Positions 47,001 to 64,000 of a DNA stretch of 64,000 bases are shown in pieces (the stretch's first letter is position 1; every line of letters starts with the position of its first letter). A program made the position numbers and the translations under genes. The notes under the pieces are model-generated. The model worked only from the letters and a program-made list of their open reading frames with translations, did not search any database and was not told the origin of the DNA. Source of the stretch: Thunnus maccoyii (Eukaryota; Chordata; Actinopteri; Scombriformes; Scombridae); contig NC_056552.1 of NCBI RefSeq assembly GCF_910596095.1, positions 15,883,111 through 15,947,110 on the forward strand, read 5' to 3'.

Positions 47001-48034
47001 GTTGCTCAGATACAAAAAGATAAGTCAGTGGTAAGTATCAGAGGCTCTACCATCTGTACATGGTAGAATTTAATCTAATCTAATTATATATGTATTTAGA
47101 AATGTATGGTATTTTAGTGCATTACACATACGTTTTCCCTGTTTCCAGCAATAAATTTAGGCCTCCTTTTAATCACCCACAGGACTGCTCTGTAGCCAGT
47201 TGCAGAGTGTTCAAGTGCAATCGTGTCATGGGAATACAGGAGCATAAAAAGTACACAATCTCTGCCAACCTTAGTTCTGAATGGATAAAGCAGGTAACTA
47301 ATGTGTGTGTATTAAAAATAATAATGTTCTAATGAAAATGAACAACCCTAAAGATTAAATTAAATGTCCAATTCCCCTGTTTTTCTTACACAGATTGGAC
47401 TTGGTTCTGCCAAATTCCTCTTGACCAGCACGGCCAGTCTGGAGTATGACAGAAACCAGTACATCTTCTTTTCCATGCAGTCAAATAACAACCCTCCTGT
47501 TCACAAGGTAATTACACATCAGATTTGTTTATTTGTGTTTGAAAAGAGCTTGAATGTAGATCTGATCCAAAATCTGTCACTTCACAGATTGTGGCAGAGG
47601 TAGAAGTGTATCCTGAACCAGACTTCACCAAAGAGATTGTTGGAGGATCTGTGGGAGGGTTGGCTTTACTGGCTTTACTCACTGCTGGCCTGTACAAGGT
47701 GAGATACTGTACATGCACTGTTTCAGTTTATTACACAGCATCATGGAGGCAATAAGACAAGCTGAGGTCTGGTATTAGGCAGCCTTTATCACAAAATACA
47801 CCCAGTTATAAAACTTGAATGTGGTATCTTTATATTTTCATTATTCTCTCATTTGGTTTGGCTCTTTTTATCTTTTTATTGTGCATCTCTAATTCAGGAT
47901 TGCAATGTTTTTATCTAACTTCCTTTGTTTTGTACTCTCAGGCTGGATTTTTCAAGAGTAAATACAAGGACATGATTAATGAGGGGGGAACAGCTGATCC
48001 GGGGGTTGAGGGAGGCGAACCCACACCAGAGTAA
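34737..48034 (+). CDS. Integrin alpha chain with I domain, CD11-like (copy 2), complete 30-exon gene
   Basis: Tandem paralogue of the gene at 2991-25628. Exons: 34737-34773, 37008-37110, 37335-37432, 37884-37954, 38130-38244, 38583-38710, 38831-38973, 39773-39923, 40432-40582, 40877-40950, 41177-41291, 41656-41792, 41896-42042, 42124-42339, 42499-42632, 42899-43041, 43141-43292, 43425-43550, 45393-45466, 45734-45875, 45985-46083, 46172-46251, 46357-46440, 46544-46613, 46725-46823, 46950-47030, 47183-47293, 47394-47507, 47588-47698, 47942-48034. All are GT-AG, in phase, with no internal stop: 1132 residues. Length differences from copy 1 are all multiples of three. The metal site is D154/S156/S158 (DGSTS), T222, D255. 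Three calcium loops, one membrane helix and a GFFKS tail follow. Outside exons 5-9 it is almost identical to copy 1, so the pair may bind different ligands with the same signalling parts (inference). Confidence 0.93.
35955..35983 (+). repeat. (TGG)n microsatellite in intron 1 of copy 2
   Basis: About nine TGG units. Copy 1 has only about three at the matching site near 4199, so the repeat length changed after duplication. Confidence 0.9.
36272..36595 (+). repeat. Teleost interspersed repeat in intron 1 of copy 2
   Basis: Near-identical copy of 4504-4827 at the same intron position. It confirms the insertion predates the gene duplication. Confidence 0.6.
38583..40582 (+). other. I (von Willebrand A) domain exons of integrin copy 2
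   Basis: Exons 38583-38710, 38831-38973, 39773-39923 and 40432-40582. Metal-site motifs are DGSTS, TGATYTAEA and VIADGES; the domain ends in KIFSIE with the conserved glutamate. It is one residue shorter than copy 1 in the second exon. The region between the first two metal-site motifs (HYYFDTFDTNNLKSQ here) is the most different part between the copies. The four exons span 2.0 kb against 5.1 kb in copy 1, because the introns lack transposons. Confidence 0.9.
41000..41038. repeat. (AC)n microsatellite in intron 10 of copy 2
   Basis: About 19 AC units. Absent from the corresponding intron of copy 1. Confidence 0.9.
42043..42123 (+). other. 81-base in-frame intron (possible exitron) in integrin copy 2
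   Basis: The intron between exons 13 and 14 has GT-AG ends, is a multiple of three and contains no stop in the integrin frame, so retention would insert 27 residues (starting [12 protein letters not shown]) between the second and third calcium-binding propeller blades. In copy 1 the intron is 87 bases and its last codon in frame is TAG, so retention there would truncate the protein. Splicing is the default expectation because the mammalian protein has no such insert. Confidence 0.6.
44250..45260. mobile_element. DNA transposon with inverted ends in intron 18 of copy 2
   Basis: Orthologue of 22093-22871. The ends 'tagtgcagtgcccattcaaa' and 'tttgaaagggcactgcacta' are inverted copies. It retains a longer inner palindrome (44500-44800 against 44880-45190 in opposite orientation) that copy 1 has partly lost. 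No transposase frame. Confidence 0.65.
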
Positions 48035-48493
48035 CAAACATGAAGTCAGTTGATGTCCCACAGACAAGACGATACAAGATAGAAAACACCAAAACTGTTC
48101 CAACATCTACACTGGCTTTGTTATCTTGGATTAGTTAATCTGTACCATAAATTGTTGTGCATTTTTGTCTTCAATAGAAAATATATAAATGTGTCGCCAT
48201 TTTCATGAATACACATTTAAATGGAAAATATATTTGTGCAACCCTTGCAACACTTTCATTTTATTATCCTGAAAAAGAGCTTGTGATCCATACATAGAGT
48301 GGCAAGAGTTTTAGAGCTTCAAAACTGATTTTGTAATCCACATTTTGAACTGAATAGCTTACTGTTGGTCTACAATTAAATATTTGTGCTTATATCCCTG
48401 CAAACCATTTGTGTTAATTTGTACACTTTGTTTTAAGTGAAAAATAATTCAATAGAGTATGATCCTTTGGAGTCTGGTTTTTCATCACATTAT
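48035..48493 (+). other. 3' flank and probable 3' UTR of integrin copy 2
   Basis: Non-coding and aligned with 25629-26086. The shared sequence is interrupted here by a transposon and resumes at 49642. Confidence 0.55.
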
Positions 48494-49641
48494 GTTTGGG
48501 AGAACGGGGTAACATGAGCTGCTTTTTACATTTGATGATTCTACTGCAAAATGAAAGTGTATTTGTTTCAAATAATAGTTACTATATATACCTCAGGTTG
48601 TTGTGTACCCATGGAAATTAAAACAAGTTATCTAATTATTATGGTTTTAGAACAATGAGCCATCAAAAAAAGTTAGTCCTATGGCACAACTTACCCCAAG
48701 GTAGGGGTAAAATGAGCATGGGGATGGGGTCAATTGAGCCCTCTATGGGTAAATAGCGTTATTATTAAATACTGATATAAAAATTACACAAAATCAAACA
48801 AATTTGAGATAATTTTGAACCTTATTGATGCCATCAATTTAACAAAGGCACTCATACTTTTCACTGTGTGTCTGTTTGAGCTGACATGTTAGACAGCGCT
48901 CTCCACCACCATCATCAAAACACCAAATGAGGGAATATCTTTTTGAAGAATGGTGTTCATCCCTCCAGTAGAGTTCAGAGACTTGTAGAATCAATGCCAA
49001 GGAGCACTGAAGCTGCTCTGGTGGCCCAACACCTTACTAAGACACTTTATGTTGGCTTTTCCTTTAATTTGTCACCCGTCTGTATGTACAGCATGTTTGT
49101 GTGTGGCTTAAATTTAGTCAACAATTAGGTATTTATTCATCAACATTGTAGCACTTGTAACAGGGATCGAACATGAACAGTGTCTCTAGTTTCTAAGATA
49201 TCAGAAAATAAGTTTGGGGGTAAATTGAACCATTGACTCAACTTGCCCCAACATCACTGGCACGTTTTACCCCACAGCCTCCATTTTGACAAAACTGTTT
49301 CATACAGTGGTTCCGATCCACAGTTATGCTGAGTTTATTACCTTGTTTTATAGCTTATACTGACTTTAATTAACATGTAATAATGTCCAAAACTTATCTT
49401 TTTTAATTAAGATACAAGACTGATAACTTTAGTAACATGATGAATTCACTTGGCATGACAAAAATCTTTTTTTTGCTCTGTTTTGCTGACCACTCTCTCC
49501 ATGTGCTTGAGTCCAAGATGGATTGAGTAATGTGAACTATTCTGTCTTAATTTGTGATCACATGATTACTTTTGCTTATGGTTACCTAGATAAAGGGGGT
49601 GGCTCATTTTACCCACTGGCTATATTTACCCCGTTCTCCCC
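48494..49641. mobile_element. Non-autonomous DNA transposon with 'gggagaacggggtaa' inverted ends
   Basis: Left end 'gggagaacggggtaa' (48498-48512) is mirrored by 'ttaccccgttctccc' (49626-49640). The interior contains further imperfect copies of the end motif ('ttaccccaaggtaggggtaa', 'gggggtaaattgaacc', 'ttttaccccacagcc'), so sub-terminal binding sites are likely. The site after the first integrin (26087-26090) is empty and continuous. About 1.15 kb with no transposase. The superfamily is not determined, and a TA target duplication with one substitution is possible. Confidence 0.75.
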
Positions 49642-50236
49642 TACTGTACAACTGCTGAAATACAAGGTGTAATGCTTAAGAGCAGGGACCTTACTTGCAT
49701 GAGATAAATGTGTATTTGATACCACTTTTATTGACAATGTGAGCTGTTTTGTTTTTAAATACATTTTAAAATATGCAACGTTGTGTTCTGAATGTATAAA
49801 AAAGACATATTTGATGCTTCATCAATGTTTATTTCATATATGATTAAAATCACAGTTTTTTGGAAAATTGACCTTATACAAAGTTCAATGTGAATTTTTT
49901 GTGTAGAAAGAAAACAGAGGTATAATTGAGTAGAGCATAAATAACAAAGGTTGTCCTTCATTTAAGCGGATTCAGTGGAACATTTTGGAACTGACATTGT
50001 CTTCTAAAATAATTCATCATATTACAGAAAAATATCTTTTATTGTTAAAAAAATATAAACATCTTTGGCCTTATGATGCAACATTTTCTTCAATATTTTT
50101 CTTCTATTTGACCTGCGTTACTGTACGTGTGTTTACAGAATATAAGTGAGGCTTATGAGGAGTGTTTAAAGTGGTCAATCAACTTGACTTTTAAGTGCAA
50201 TAATGAATTGCTTCAAGCATCCCTTTGACAACAGAC
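49642..50236. other. Intergenic sequence between integrin copy 2 and the protease gene (convergent 3' ends)
   Basis: 49642-49825 matches 26086-26275 behind the first integrin. The remainder should be the 3' UTR of the reverse-strand protease gene, with AATAAA signals on the reverse strand near 50038-50043 and 49828-49833. No other gene was seen. Confidence 0.55.
50038..50043 (-). terminator. Candidate polyadenylation signal of the multi-protease gene
   Basis: AATAAA on the reverse strand about 195 bases after the stop codon at 50237. A second AATAAA lies at 49828-49833. Position and orientation suit 3' end formation, but no transcript evidence is available. Confidence 0.4.

Positions 50237-64000
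<13,764 letters not shown>

Overview
The window is nuclear DNA of a vertebrate, most likely a percomorph teleost. The genes are split into many short exons with GT-AG introns, and the intergenic and intronic DNA holds teleost-type mobile elements: a Rex1/CR1-like LINE, BEL/Pao and Ty3/gypsy retroelements, and several non-autonomous DNA transposons with inverted ends. I saw no prokaryotic or organellar features.

Layout. (1) 1-2990: a BEL/Pao fragment, a reverse-strand signal-peptide exon remnant, and 5' flank. (2) 2991-25628 (+): a complete 30-exon gene for an I-domain integrin alpha chain of the leukocyte (CD11: alpha-L/M/X/D) type, 1136 codons with continuous phase across all junctions. (3) 26281-27704 (-): a broken trypsin-like protease gene interrupted by a BEL/Pao fragment. 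(4) 28276-33923: an insertion holding a Ty3/gypsy element with paired LTRs and a 4-base target duplication. (5) 34737-48034 (+): a second complete 30-exon integrin alpha gene, a tandem paralogue of the first, 1132 codons. (6) 48494-49641: a DNA transposon with inverted ends, absent from the equivalent site after the first integrin. (7) 50237-64000 (-): the 3' part of a giant multi-protease (polyserase-like) gene. Eight complete, nearly identical trypsin-like modules and a ninth partial one repeat every 1542-1544 bases. The chain ends in a divergent module that has lost all three catalytic residues and carries a GPI-anchor-like tail.

How the parts relate. About 27 kb (integrin plus flanks) was duplicated. 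The two integrins are nearly identical outside a block from intron 3 to intron 9, which holds the ligand-binding I domain. There the proteins differ strongly, the introns do not align, and the first copy has collected almost all its private transposons. The broken protease between the integrins keeps a signal-peptide exon whose phase fits the protease modules, so the ancestral unit was probably an integrin gene and a protease gene on opposite strands. Trypsin-like proteases (PRSS8, PRSS36) also lie near ITGAM/ITGAX/ITGAD in mammals, so the neighbourhood looks conserved. The strongest candidate for something undescribed is the protease array: a tandem polyprotein of active proteases capped by a pseudoprotease anchor, still expanding or being homogenised at the DNA level.
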